Positions 35,920-44,771 of a stretch of 64,000 nucleotides of DNA are shown piece after piece. This DNA comes from Limnoglobus roseus (GTDB lineage: Bacteria > Planctomycetota > Planctomycetia > Gemmatales > Gemmataceae). The stretch covers positions 1,550,001 through 1,614,000 of the forward strand of contig NZ_CP042425.1 of the NCBI RefSeq assembly GCF_008254045.1, read 5' to 3'. The notes beneath the pieces are model-generated. The model worked only from the letters and a program-made list of their open reading frames with translations. It did no database searches and was not told the DNA's origin. How positions within the stretch are numbered: the stretch's first letter is position 1; every line of letters starts with the position of its first letter. The translations under genes and the position numbers were made by a program.

Positions 35920-36351
35920 TTAGCAGCAGCCGGCCGCGCCGACGCCACACTTGTCCGGGGCCAGGCAGGCGGTGTGCTTGCCGCCCAGGAGGAACAACAA
36001 CCCCGCCGGCGTTACCTCGACGCCCGTGACCGGCAGTTGCGTGATGACTTCCGCGTCGTACTCGACTTCGACCGGCGGGTCGTTCGGGCCGAGGACGGGG
36101 GCCGCGAGGCGGACGATGTTCGCCAGCTTCGCAGCGTCCAGGCGGTGGGCCTTATCGTCCGCGACCCAGAGTTGCAGGACGCAACTTTCCGTCGAACGGA
36201 CGGTCCCGCCGCAGTCGATGAAATCTTTGCGGACCCGCCCGACCTCCGTGACGTGGAAGTGCGAGGGGACGAACGCACCGTCCGGGAGCATGAAGTGCAG
36301 GTTCACGCCCGGATGGGCGGCAAGCACTTCACTGAGTTCGGTCACGGTCAT
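35920..36351 (-). CDS. DUF6428 family protein of the arsenic cassette
   Basis: ATG 36351 overlaps the aquaporin stop by four bases (ATGA). The 143-residue protein has VTELSEVLAAHPGVNLHFML and PSHFHVTEVGRVRKDFIDCG, then CLAPDKCGVGAAGCC at the C-terminus, where several cysteines could bind arsenite. DUF6428 genes are often seen in arsenic operons near ArsC, but I know of no established molecular role. It is cytosolic by sequence. The C-terminal cysteine cluster is a reason to think it binds metal or metalloid. Confidence 0.8.
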   Translation of the reverse strand: MTVTELSEVLAAHPGVNLHFMLPDGAFVPSHFHVTEVGRVRKDFIDCGGTVRSTESCVLQLWVADDKAHRLDAAKLANIVRLAAPVLGPNDPPVEVEYDAEVITQLPVTGVEVTPAGLLFLLGGKHTACLAPDKCGVGAAGCC

Positions 36352-37040
36352 GGACACACTTCCTCGGGGGTCCGACCGGGCCGGCAACAGGCGTCCTCGC
36401 GGACACACCGGCAGGCGGGCACGGCAAGGGCCGCGCCGATCACCGGGGCGGTCAGGTACACCCAGAGCGACCCCAACTGCCACGATACCACGGCCGGGCC
36501 GAGCGAGCGGGCCGGGTTCATCGACGCCCCGCACACGGGACCGGCGAACAGCGCCTCCAGGGCGACCACCCCGCCGATCGCGAGGCCGGCCGTGATCCCC
36601 TTTTCGCGAGCCCCGGTCGACACACTCAGGACGACGAACATCAGCCCGGCGGTCAGGAGCAGTTCGAGCACCCACGACTGGGACACCGGACCGGCCGGCG
36701 TGGTGCCGCCCAGGTCCGCGGCCGTCGGGAACAGGAACCGCACGGCCAGACTGGCCAGCACGGCACCGGCACACTGGCAGAGCACGTAGGGCACTACCGT
36801 GCGGCCCGGGAACCGCCGGGCGAGGTAAAAGCCGAGGGTCACGGCCGGGTTCAGGTGCGCCCCGGACACGTCGCCCAGGGCGGAGATCAGGGCGAATACG
36901 ACCAGCCCGAACGTCAGGGCCACGCCCACGTGCGACACGGCTCCGTTGCCGTTGGCGACGATGGCACTCGTGCCGGCGAACACCAGGGCGAACGTGCCGA
37001 GTGCCTCGGCGGCAAGCCGTTTGCGGAGTGGAAGCTGCAC
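36348..37040 (-). CDS. Aquaporin/glycerol-facilitator-type channel, arsenic cassette
   Basis: The 230-residue MIP channel has six spans and both NPA boxes: HLNPAVT (about residue 66) and SMNPARS (about 180). The loop-B/E pair and the wide-channel residues fit aquaglyceroporins that pass undissociated arsenite, as known for AqpS in some ars operons. Placed directly before DUF6428 and ArsC, it likely lets arsenite out after reduction, in place of an Acr3 pump. It starts 13 bp after the ABC permease stop, so the arsenic cassette is read with the exporter unit. No ArsR repressor gene is seen. Confidence 0.85.
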   Translation of the reverse strand: MQLPLRKRLAAEALGTFALVFAGTSAIVANGNGAVSHVGVALTFGLVVFALISALGDVSGAHLNPAVTLGFYLARRFPGRTVVPYVLCQCAGAVLASLAVRFLFPTAADLGGTTPAGPVSQSWVLELLLTAGLMFVVLSVSTGAREKGITAGLAIGGVVALEALFAGPVCGASMNPARSLGPAVVSWQLGSLWVYLTAPVIGAALAVPACRCVREDACCRPGRTPEEVCP

Positions 37041-37053
37041 GAACCCCGCCCCC

Positions 37054-39081
37054 TTACGCCGCCACTTCGCGGTTGCGGATCAGGTAGTACGACAGCAGCG
37101 CCCACGGCAGCAGGTAGCCGATCAGAATCAGCAGGTTCAGCACCAAGTACTCGGCGTTGATGTTGAAGCCTTCCTTCAGGTAGTTCGTCCAGGTGAAGGC
37201 GTCGATGTTCGGCACGATGTTCTCGTACCGACGGAACACCCAGGCGAAGGTGCGGTCGGCGATGTCGATGCTCCGCTTCGTCGCCCCCTCGTCGATCGGC
37301 GTCGTCGGCGTATCCGCGTTGAGCAGCCGCTTGAACGACTCCAGCGGCCCGCCGCCGACGCTCTGCCCGGTGGCCACGTCCCGCAGGTGCTCGGCGAAGT
37401 ACGCACTGATGTACAGGAACAACGACGCCAACAGGCTGATGACGCCCGACAGGTAGGTGCTGAGCGTGACCGAGATGCCGACCAGGATCACCGCCCGGCA
37501 CCACAGGCCGACGGCGTTCTTGAAGTAGTTCTCGGTGAACGTCTTCTCGCCTTCCATCAGGTACAGGTCGCCCTGGGCCATGCCGAGCATCTGGCCGGGG
37601 CTGAGGCACTTCACGTACACCGTCACCCGCGGCTCGCCGGCCGGCGGCGTGCCGGTGCGGGCGTTGCGGAACAGCCCCGGCGGCAGATACACCGTCGCCG
37701 GGTGGAAGTCGTAAACTTCGGTCGAGCTGATCTCGAAGAAGCCGTACTTCTCGGCGAGTTGGTCCACGAGCTTCCACGCCTCGTTCGGCCCCGGTCGGGC
37801 GAAGGCGAGCGACGGCGGCGCATCCGGGCCGCCGATCTCCCGCTTCCGCAACTTCTCGTCCAGGTCGTTCCGCTCCTTGTCGTACTCCTTCTGCCGGGTC
37901 GCGTCGGTCCACGCCCACGGCTCGCCGCGGTTGTCCGGCGGCCGTTGGCCGCACTGCCAGGTCGTGACGCGAATGTTCACGTCCACGCCGCGGTTTTCTT
38001 CCCCCTTGGTCAGCTTGAAGATGTCGAACGTGAACTCGCACGGCACCTGGTCGCGGTCGGTCGACCCGAGGTTGGCCGGGATCGAGTCGAACATCCAGAG
38101 GGCCCGCTCGGTCGTGGTTTTGGACCCGGCGATGTACTTGCGGTACTCGAACTCCCGGCCGACGTTCGTGCCGGAATAGTCGGCGGTGCGGGCCCGGAAG
38201 TCGATCTTGCCCCGCAGCGGCACCCGCGACCGCTGGCTTTCCTCGACCGCCTTCGGGTCGAACGTCGTGCCGAAGGTCAGGTAGACCCAGCCGACCAGGG
38301 TCATCAGGCCGAGCGCGATGCTGATCAAAATGCTGTAACCGACGAACCGGCCGAGGACGATCTCGAACCGCTCGACCGGCTTGGTCACAATGGTGTAGAT
38401 CGTCTGGTGCTTGATGTCGTTCGGGATGCGAAACGCGGCCACGATGACGGCCGGCACGAGCAGGAAGATCGTGCTGGCGAACGCGGTCACGTCCAGCGTC
38501 AGGCGGATTTCGTCCTCGGGCTTGTTGTTCGGCAGGAACCACTTGACCGGGAACAGGAAGATCATCAGGAAGATGACGAAGACCAGGAACAGACGGTCGC
38601 GGATCGCCTCCTTCACGCTGAGTTTCGCGATGGCGAACGTGCGGCGGAAGCGGAGCTTGAACAGGTCGCGGGCGAACGGGTGGCCGATGCTGAGGAGCGC
38701 GAACAGGCCGCCGAGGGCGAGTGTCACCGGCTGCGCCCGCAGCGACAACTTCGGCGGCACGTAAGCGGTGGCTTCCGCCGCGATGGCCTGCGAACGAACC
38801 TCGACGAGTTCCTTGCCGATGCCGCCGATGAACATGGCCGCGAACGCCGCGTAGCAGATCAGCGACACGACCGCCATCAGCAGCATCCAGCTCGTCACCG
38901 GCATTCGCAACTTCGTCGATTCCGGCTGGTCGGACGGCGAGAAGAGTGCGTGCGCCAGGTAGATGAGCAGCCCGACGGCCGCGAACCCGCCCGCGTCTTG
39001 CAGCCAGACCTGGATCAGTCCGGGCAAGTGCTGGAACGCCAACGGCTCGCGGTCGAGGATGAGGATGCCGAAGAGGGACAT
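37054..39081 (-). CDS. ABC-2 type exporter permease
   Basis: The 675-residue permease has several N-terminal hydrophobic segments, two further spans between 195 and 285, and a C-terminal group of spans (from about 500). A large soluble region of about 200 residues (roughly 290-500) sits between the span groups, containing PCEFTFDIFKLTKGEENRGV. The TKPVERFEIVLGRFVGY segment, near residue 230, is a typical ABC-2/GldF-type coupling region. Together with the ATPase upstream it would export an unknown envelope substrate. Its start is ATG 39081, just beyond a heptanucleotide repeat in the short spacer after the ATPase gene. Confidence 0.82.
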   Translation of the reverse strand: MSLFGILILDREPLAFQHLPGLIQVWLQDAGGFAAVGLLIYLAHALFSPSDQPESTKLRMPVTSWMLLMAVVSLICYAAFAAMFIGGIGKELVEVRSQAIAAEATAYVPPKLSLRAQPVTLALGGLFALLSIGHPFARDLFKLRFRRTFAIAKLSVKEAIRDRLFLVFVIFLMIFLFPVKWFLPNNKPEDEIRLTLDVTAFASTIFLLVPAVIVAAFRIPNDIKHQTIYTIVTKPVERFEIVLGRFVGYSILISIALGLMTLVGWVYLTFGTTFDPKAVEESQRSRVPLRGKIDFRARTADYSGTNVGREFEYRKYIAGSKTTTERALWMFDSIPANLGSTDRDQVPCEFTFDIFKLTKGEENRGVDVNIRVTTWQCGQRPPDNRGEPWAWTDATRQKEYDKERNDLDEKLRKREIGGPDAPPSLAFARPGPNEAWKLVDQLAEKYGFFEISSTEVYDFHPATVYLPPGLFRNARTGTPPAGEPRVTVYVKCLSPGQMLGMAQGDLYLMEGEKTFTENYFKNAVGLWCRAVILVGISVTLSTYLSGVISLLASLFLYISAYFAEHLRDVATGQSVGGGPLESFKRLLNADTPTTPIDEGATKRSIDIADRTFAWVFRRYENIVPNIDAFTWTNYLKEGFNINAEYLVLNLLILIGYLLPWALLSYYLIRNREVAA

Positions 39082-39085
39082 AGAG

Positions 39086-39127
39086 TGCAGGGGTCAGGAG
39101 TCAGGGGGCAGGAGCCAGGGGTCAGTG
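39086..39127. repeat. Six-unit heptanucleotide tandem repeat
   Basis: Units of seven bases follow one another: TGCAGGG, GTCAGGA, GTCAGGG, GGCAGGA, GCCAGGG and GTCAGTG. It lies in the 89-bp spacer between the ABC ATPase stop and the permease start. Confidence 0.75.
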
Positions 39128-39170
39128 GCGAGAACCGCGGATGTCGGGCCTCGCCAAACTTCGACCCGAC

Positions 39171-40073
39171 CTACTTCTTCGCCTCTTCCGTCGGCGGCAG
39201 GTACCGCCGGCCGGGCCGGGCTTTCGACTCGTCCACGATCCGCAGGAACAGGTCTTCCAGCGTCGTCGTCGGGTGGCCGAAGGCTTCCAACTTGCCGCCG
39301 TGTTTCTCGATGACGGCCGCGAGATCGTGCTTGAGGCCGTCGTTCAACTGGAGGCCGGTCGCCCGGATTTCCAGCCGTTTCTGGTCTTCCACCAGCTTGT
39401 TGACCTGCCCGAGTTCCTGAAGGTCGCCGCCGTACAGGATGGCGATGCGGTCGCACACGTCCTGCACGTCGTCGAGGCGGTGCGAACACATCAGGATCGT
39501 CTTGCCCTTCTTCTTCAGGTCGAGGATCAAGTCCTTCATCCACCGCGTGCCGAGCGGGTCGAGGCCGCTGGTGGGTTCGTCGAGGATGACGAGGTCCGGG
39601 TCGTTGATGAGGGCTTGCGCGAGGCCGATCCGCTGCCGCATCCCCTTCGAATATTCGCGGAGGACGCGCTTCTTGTCGTTCGACAGGCCGACCGTGTCGA
39701 TCAGTTCCGCCGCCCGCTTTTCTCGCACGGCCGACGGGATGTCGAAGAGCCGCCCGTAGAAGTCGAGCGTTTCCTCGGCGTTCAGGAAGCGGTAGAGGTA
39801 CGATTCTTCCGGCAGGTAGCCGATTTTCTCGTTCTTTTCGACCTTCGCCGCCGGCTGGCCGAAGACGAACGCATCGCCGCCAGACGGGAACAGGAGGCCG
39901 AGGAGGAGTTTGATGGTGGTGGTCTTGCCCGACCCGTTCGGCCCGAGGAGGCCGAAGATTTCGCCCTTTTCGATGGTCAGGTCGAGGGCGTTGAGGGCCG
40001 TCTTCTTCTTGCGGCCCCAGAAATCGCGGTACACCTTCGTGAGGCCCCGCGTCTCGACGACAATCTCGGCCAT
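39171..40073 (-). CDS. ABC exporter ATP-binding protein
   Basis: ATG 40073 has GGAG at 8-bp spacing and is preferred to ATG 40082. The 300-residue protein has Walker [10 protein letters not shown]-loop [12 protein letters not shown] signature YSKGMRQR, Walker [13 protein letters not shown] and the switch His in CSHRLDDV, so it is a complete ATPase. The architecture matches ABC-2 exporters of the GldA/NatA type. The C-terminal [20 protein letters not shown] is specific to the local group. It is the first gene of the unit that continues with the permease and the arsenic cassette. Confidence 0.92.
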   Translation of the reverse strand: MAEIVVETRGLTKVYRDFWGRKKKTALNALDLTIEKGEIFGLLGPNGSGKTTTIKLLLGLLFPSGGDAFVFGQPAAKVEKNEKIGYLPEESYLYRFLNAEETLDFYGRLFDIPSAVREKRAAELIDTVGLSNDKKRVLREYSKGMRQRIGLAQALINDPDLVILDEPTSGLDPLGTRWMKDLILDLKKKGKTILMCSHRLDDVQDVCDRIAILYGGDLQELGQVNKLVEDQKRLEIRATGLQLNDGLKHDLAAVIEKHGGKLEAFGHPTTTLEDLFLRIVDESKARPGRRYLPPTEEAKK

Positions 40074-40176
40074 GTTGCGCATCTCCGCATCGTGGGTCTG
40101 GGTGAACTACGCCACCCACCGCAAATGAGTTCGCGCGGTTGTTTTATGAAGGGATTCCGTCGTCGGCGGGGTTTTT

Positions 40177-40890
40177 TCAGGTCCGGTAGTCGGCCCACGT
40201 GCCGTCGGGGTTCAGAAGTTGATTCGGCCGGAAGTTCGACTTGTACTGGAGTGACCGGCACCCTTCGACGAAGTACCCGAGGTAGACGTACGGCCGCCGC
40301 CTGGCCGCCGCGAATTCCAGGATCGACAGCACGTTGAACGTGCCGAGGGAGCGGTCGCGCTCGTCCGGGTCGTAGTAGAAGTAGATGGCCGACGGACCGG
40401 CCGGGAGGTCGTCGACGTACCCGACACCGATGAGCTTGCCGCCGAGACGGTAGCACCATTCCTGCGTCGGGTACGGGTGATCGACGAACGTGTCGACGTA
40501 ATCCTCCGCACTCTTCGGGTCGCGGTCCCGCCAGCCGACGTGATCGCTCTGAAAACTGTGGTAGCGGTCGTACAGGTTCAGTTTCTCGTCCGTCACGCCC
40601 GGCACACCGACGGTCAACGAGACGACGCCCTCGTTCGCCTTCCACGCCCGCTTCTGGCTCTGACTCGCCTTGAACTTCGCCACGTCCACGCGGATTGACC
40701 GGCACATCGTGCAGCCGTCGCACTCGGCCCGAAAGATGGAGTGCCCGAACCGCCGCCAGTTGGCGTGCATCATCGGCTCGTACTCGGCCTGCGTGAGGTC
40801 GCTGACGAACTCGTACCGCAGCGTCGCGAGGCGATCCGGCAGGTAGCTGCACACGTGCGGCGGCGTGACAATCGTGGCGAGTGTCTTCAT
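40177..40890 (-). CDS. bpt: Aspartate/glutamate leucyltransferase (Ate1 type)
   Basis: The 237-residue protein fits bacterial Bpt: N-terminal CDGCTMCRSIRVD cysteine cluster and the GNAT-like core ending YVYLGYFVEGCRSLQYKSNF, with C-terminal RPNQLLNPDGTW. The enzyme transfers leucine from leucyl-tRNA to N-terminal Asp or Glu, marking the protein for ClpS-ClpAP degradation (the N-end rule). It starts at ATG 40890. A short palindrome separates it from the secretin-like gene upstream on the same strand. Confidence 0.93.
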   Translation of the reverse strand: MKTLATIVTPPHVCSYLPDRLATLRYEFVSDLTQAEYEPMMHANWRRFGHSIFRAECDGCTMCRSIRVDVAKFKASQSQKRAWKANEGVVSLTVGVPGVTDEKLNLYDRYHSFQSDHVGWRDRDPKSAEDYVDTFVDHPYPTQEWCYRLGGKLIGVGYVDDLPAGPSAIYFYYDPDERDRSLGTFNVLSILEFAAARRRPYVYLGYFVEGCRSLQYKSNFRPNQLLNPDGTWADYRT

Positions 40891-40926
40891 GGAAGTGATG
40901 ATACACGATCCGCCCCGGCGAGCCGA

Positions 40927-40940
40927 GCGGCGTAAGCCGC
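40927..40940. repeat. Short GCGGC-GTAA-GCCGC palindrome
   Basis: A perfect 5-bp stem with GTAA loop sits between bpt and the upstream secretin-like gene. Its GGCGTAAGC core is shared with the long palindrome at 26637. Confidence 0.6.
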
Positions 40941-40950
40941 CGGGTGGCGT

Positions 40951-42129
40951 TCACCGACGGAACCGCCCCAGCAAGCACGGCCGCGGTGTTCGCGTTACGA
41001 TCACCACGCGGGCAGATTGCGGGCAGAAACACGGGGCCATCGGCACGATAACCGGTGGGCAGCATGGGGCCATCGGCACGACAACCGGCGATGGCGGGAA
41101 GTGGCGAACATGGACGCACGCCGGCGCGAGGACCATGACTTCGTCTTTGCCGGGAATTGCCGCGATGCGGACGAACTTCGAACCGGCGTGGTACTCGTTC
41201 AGCACGCGGGCCAACGTCTCGGCCGTGCCCGGGGGCACGGCGTAAATCTTGAGCGTCGGCTCGGAGGGCTGATACTCCTTCTGCCCCGGCGGGCAGGCGT
41301 CGAGTTCCTTCAATAGTTTCTCGGCCGTGGCGAGCTTATCGGGCGGGCCGGTGATGATAATGGTGTTCGTCCTGTCGTTGGCCGTGATCTGGATCAGCCG
41401 GGTTCGACCGTTGTCGTCCTGCGACTTTGGCGAGCCCAGAGGCAGCACCGTCGTAGACCTGTCACTCAACAATTTCGTTAGGAGGAGAACCGCGTCCGTG
41501 GCGAGAATGGACTGACACGTGTAGGCCAACGAATCGCCGTAAGACTCGCACGGCCGATTCACGTCCTTGATGATCGTGCGAATGTTGCCAGCCGTATCTC
41601 GGATGAGCAGCCGATTTCCATCGATGACCTTCACTTCACCGAACTGACCCAGCCGCTGTTTGACCGGATCGAGAGCTTCCTCGGCCTTCAATCCCTTCAA
41701 TTGAATCACGACCTCCACGACTTCGGAGTAAGCCCGTGAACTGAGGTCGTCTTGCTTGATCCGTTGCACATAATTATCCGGGATTTTCTCGTCAGCCGAG
41801 AGAATCGTGAAAGTCGTCGCGTTGATCCGCAACAAGATGAACTTCCTCGGGATGAGTGCCTCGTTGAGCAGGTCGATGGCTTCCGCAATCGTCTGCCGCG
41901 TGGCGCTTGTGATCGTCACCGTGCCGGTCGGTTTCTCGGTCGCGATCATCACCAGCCCGCTTTCCTTCGCGAACCCGTCAAGAACCTCACTCCACGGCTT
42001 GTTCTCGAACGCGAGCGTAATCGTCTTCTCGGCGACCGGCGCCTGGGCATTCAGGCTGGGAGCGAGAGCCAACGCAAGCGCGACCAACGGCCAGCGAACG
42101 ATGCGAGACGATGTACAAGACGGATTCAT
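40951..42129 (-). CDS. Secretin-type N-domain protein lacking the secretin channel domain
   Basis: ATG 42129 with an AGGAG site gives 392 residues and a signal peptide (about 17-31: LALALAPSLNAQA). The mature part has secretin-like N-domain folds: ITLAFENKPWSEVLDGFAKE (STN-type), VVEVVIQLKGLKAEEALDPV and IQITANDRTNTIIITGPPDKL, each the loop-helix-strand unit of NolW/N1-type modules. It ends in a cysteine/proline-rich region with two in-frame tandem DNA repeats (VPMAPC motif twice) instead of the C-terminal secretin barrel. It is probably periplasmic and may be a partner of a channel protein or a truncated derivative. Confidence 0.72.
   Translation of the reverse strand: MNPSCTSSRIVRWPLVALALALAPSLNAQAPVAEKTITLAFENKPWSEVLDGFAKESGLVMIATEKPTGTVTITSATRQTIAEAIDLLNEALIPRKFILLRINATTFTILSADEKIPDNYVQRIKQDDLSSRAYSEVVEVVIQLKGLKAEEALDPVKQRLGQFGEVKVIDGNRLLIRDTAGNIRTIIKDVNRPCESYGDSLAYTCQSILATDAVLLLTKLLSDRSTTVLPLGSPKSQDDNGRTRLIQITANDRTNTIIITGPPDKLATAEKLLKELDACPPGQKEYQPSEPTLKIYAVPPGTAETLARVLNEYHAGSKFVRIAAIPGKDEVMVLAPACVHVRHFPPSPVVVPMAPCCPPVIVPMAPCFCPQSARVVIVTRTPRPCLLGRFRR
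41021..41089. repeat. Tandem direct repeat (36 and 33 bp) in the secretin-like gene
   Basis: Two in-frame copies (41021-41056 and 41057-41089) share GGGCAG plus GGGGCCATCGGCACGA and AACCGG, differing by a 3-bp indel and a few substitutions. They encode the repeated VPMAPC-type peptide. Confidence 0.75.
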
Positions 42130-42356
42130 GGAGAGCTCCTGTTTGGGAGGGGATAGCTCGCAAAGTACCGTTCCGAGAGGTCGGGTGGTCGATTCCCCGA
42201 AAGTTTTAATCCGAATGAGAGTTTCAGGAGTTTGAGCGAGGGGACGGGGCGTGACTTCCACGAACGCGGTTAGCGTTCGACCCAACGGGTCGAACGACCT
42301 AAACTGTTGACATCCTCTCGGCCCCGACGGATCGACTCATGACCGGAGATGAAGAC

Positions 42357-44771
42357 ATGACACCCACCCAGGCCGCCGTCAGCCTCGCGCTGTTCGCGCT
42401 CGTCGCCCAGGACGTGACCGGGCAGGCGACGTACCAGAAGCCGCCGCAGGCCATCCTCGACGTACTGAACGCCGACCTGCCGCCGAGCGTGAGCCTCAAT
42501 CCGACGCGCGACACGCTGCTCCTGATCCAGTCGGCCCGCTACCCAGGCATTGCCGAACTCGCGGAGCCGCAACTCCGGCTCGCCGGCTTCCGCCTGAACC
42601 CGAAGACGAGCGGCCCCGCCCGTCCGGCGAAGGTGACGGCCCTCACGTTGATGCCGGTGGAAGGCGGCCACCCGCGGCCGATCGAACTGCCGAAAGGCAA
42701 GGTCGGCATCCCCGACTGGTCGCCGGACGGCAAGCGTTTGGCCTTGGCCGTCACAACCGACGACGCGATCGAGCTCTGGGTCGGCGACGTGGAAACGGCG
42801 AAGCTGCGGAAGATTCCCGGCGTGACGCTGAACGCCACGCTCGGCGATCCGATCCTGTGGCTGGCCGACTCCAACCGCATTCAGGTGCGAACGGTCCCCG
42901 CCAACCGCGGCAAAGTTCCCGAAGCTCCGCTCGCCCCGTTGGGGCCGACGATTCAAGAAACGGCGGGCAAGGCCGGGCCGGTTCGCACGTACCAGGACAT
43001 GCTCCAGAACGCCCACGACGAGGCTCTCTTCGAGTACTTCGCCACGTCGCAATTGGCTGTTGTCGATTTCGCGACGGGTGCCGTTCAGCCGAGCGGCCCG
43101 CCGGGGCTGTACACGAGTTCCTCGCACTCGCCGGACGGCAAATATCGGCTCGTCACGCGGCTGAAGCGGCCGTTCTCGTACCTCTATCCTGCCTCGTCCT
43201 TCCCGAAAGTGGTCGAAGTCTGGGACGAGAACGCGAAGGTCGTGCGGACGATCGCCGACCTGCCGCTCCAGGATAAGGTGCCGATCGAGGGCGTGCCGAC
43301 CGGCCCGCGGAACGTCGCCTGGATTCCGACGAAGGACGCCACACTTTACTGGGTTGAAGCCCAAGACGGCGGCGATCCGAAAGTGAAAGTCGCCCCGCGT
43401 GACATCGTGGTGAAACTCGGTGCGCCGTTCGTCGGCGATGCGGCCCTACAAAACCGCGTCGAACATCGCTTCTCGGGTCTTCAATTCATGCCGGACGGTG
43501 ACCGGGCTTGGCTAACCGACTATGACCGTGATCGGAGATGGTCGCGGACCGTATCCGTTAACCTCTCGACGCCCGACACGGCAGACGCCGACGTGTTCAA
43601 ACTGATCCTTTTCTCGCGGTCCATTCAGGACCGTTACAACGATCCCGGTACACCGCTCTCCAAACGCATGCCGAACGGCCGCGTGGCCCTCTGGTCGGTG
43701 AACAAGAAGGTGTTCTTCGCCGGTTCAGGGGCTTCGCCGAAGGGCGATCGTCCGTTCCTCGATCGGTGTGATCCGAGTGATCTGGGTCACCGCCCAGAAC
43801 GACTGTTCCAATGCGGCGACGGCGAGTACGCCACGGCCACGCCGCTGACCGACGACGGCACGAAGCTACTCGTCCGCCGTGAGTCGCCAACCGACCCCGG
43901 CAACTACTTCTACCGCGTCGGCGACAAGGAAACAGCGATCACCACGTTCGTCGATCCGGCCCCCGTGCTGCGGGGGATCAAGAAACAACTCGTGACGACA
44001 AAGCGGGCCGACGGCGTGCCGGTGTCGTTCACGCTCTACCTGCCGCCGGACTACAAGGACGGCGAGAAGCGGCCGACGATCTTCTGGGCCTACCCGCGGG
44101 AGTTCAACACCGCCGACACCGCCGGACAAGTGACGGGCAGCACGAACCGTTTCACCACCATCGCCGGGTACTCGCACCTGTTCTTCCTGCTGCAAGGGTA
44201 CGTCGTAATGGACGAGGTCAGCGTGCCGATCGTGGGGCCGCCGGACAAGGCGAACGACACGTTCGTCGAGCAACTCGTCGGGAGCGCGAAGGCGGCCATC
44301 GACAAGGCCGTGGAGATGGGGCCGGTGGACCGCGACCGCATCGGCGTCGGCGGCCACAGCTACGGGGCGTTCATGACAGCGAACCTGCTGGCCCACAGCG
44401 ACCTGTTCCGGGCCGGCATCGCCCGCAGCGGGGCGTACAACCGCACCCTCACGCCGTTCGGCTTCCAGAACGAGCGCCGCACGTTCTGGGAGGCCCCTGG
44501 CGTGTACGCCACGATGTCGCCGTTCAACAACGTCACGAAGATCAACGAACCGATCCTGCTCATCCACGGGGCCGCGGACGACAACCCCGGCACCTTCCCG
44601 GTCCAGAGCGAGCGGCTGTATCAAGCGATCCGCGGCAACAACGGCACTGCCCGCCTGGTGCTGCTGCCGCACGAGTCGCACGGCTACGCCGCGAAGGAGA
44701 CGATCGAACACGTCCTGGCCGAGCAGGTCGCGTGGTTCGACAAGTACGTGAAGGCGGCGAAACCGCGATGA
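42357..44771 (+). CDS. S9 family prolyl-oligopeptidase-like serine peptidase
   Basis: The 804-residue protein starts at ATG 42357, preceded by GGAG at 8-bp spacing. It has an export-type hydrophobic N-terminus (AVSLALFALVAQDV), a beta-propeller domain (DWSPDGKRLALAV and similar WD-like blades) and a C-terminal alpha/beta-hydrolase domain with nucleophile motif GGHSYGAFM, Asp in HGAADDNPGTF and His in PHESHGYA. S9 enzymes cut small peptides after proline or related residues. The next gene, DUF1343, begins four bases inside its stop (ATGA), so the two are translationally coupled. Confidence 0.9.
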   Translation: MTPTQAAVSLALFALVAQDVTGQATYQKPPQAILDVLNADLPPSVSLNPTRDTLLLIQSARYPGIAELAEPQLRLAGFRLNPKTSGPARPAKVTALTLMPVEGGHPRPIELPKGKVGIPDWSPDGKRLALAVTTDDAIELWVGDVETAKLRKIPGVTLNATLGDPILWLADSNRIQVRTVPANRGKVPEAPLAPLGPTIQETAGKAGPVRTYQDMLQNAHDEALFEYFATSQLAVVDFATGAVQPSGPPGLYTSSSHSPDGKYRLVTRLKRPFSYLYPASSFPKVVEVWDENAKVVRTIADLPLQDKVPIEGVPTGPRNVAWIPTKDATLYWVEAQDGGDPKVKVAPRDIVVKLGAPFVGDAALQNRVEHRFSGLQFMPDGDRAWLTDYDRDRRWSRTVSVNLSTPDTADADVFKLILFSRSIQDRYNDPGTPLSKRMPNGRVALWSVNKKVFFAGSGASPKGDRPFLDRCDPSDLGHRPERLFQCGDGEYATATPLTDDGTKLLVRRESPTDPGNYFYRVGDKETAITTFVDPAPVLRGIKKQLVTTKRADGVPVSFTLYLPPDYKDGEKRPTIFWAYPREFNTADTAGQVTGSTNRFTTIAGYSHLFFLLQGYVVMDEVSVPIVGPPDKANDTFVEQLVGSAKAAIDKAVEMGPVDRDRIGVGGHSYGAFMTANLLAHSDLFRAGIARSGAYNRTLTPFGFQNERRTFWEAPGVYATMSPFNNVTKINEPILLIHGAADDNPGTFPVQSERLYQAIRGNNGTARLVLLPHESHGYAAKETIEHVLAEQVAWFDKYVKAAKPR

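Noticed and set aside
36946..39420. Large plus-strand frame opposite the ABC permease, aquaporin and ATPase genes
   Set aside because: It is the mirror of strongly coding minus-strand genes and is rich in Arg/His/Gln repeats typical of antisense frames in GC-rich DNA.
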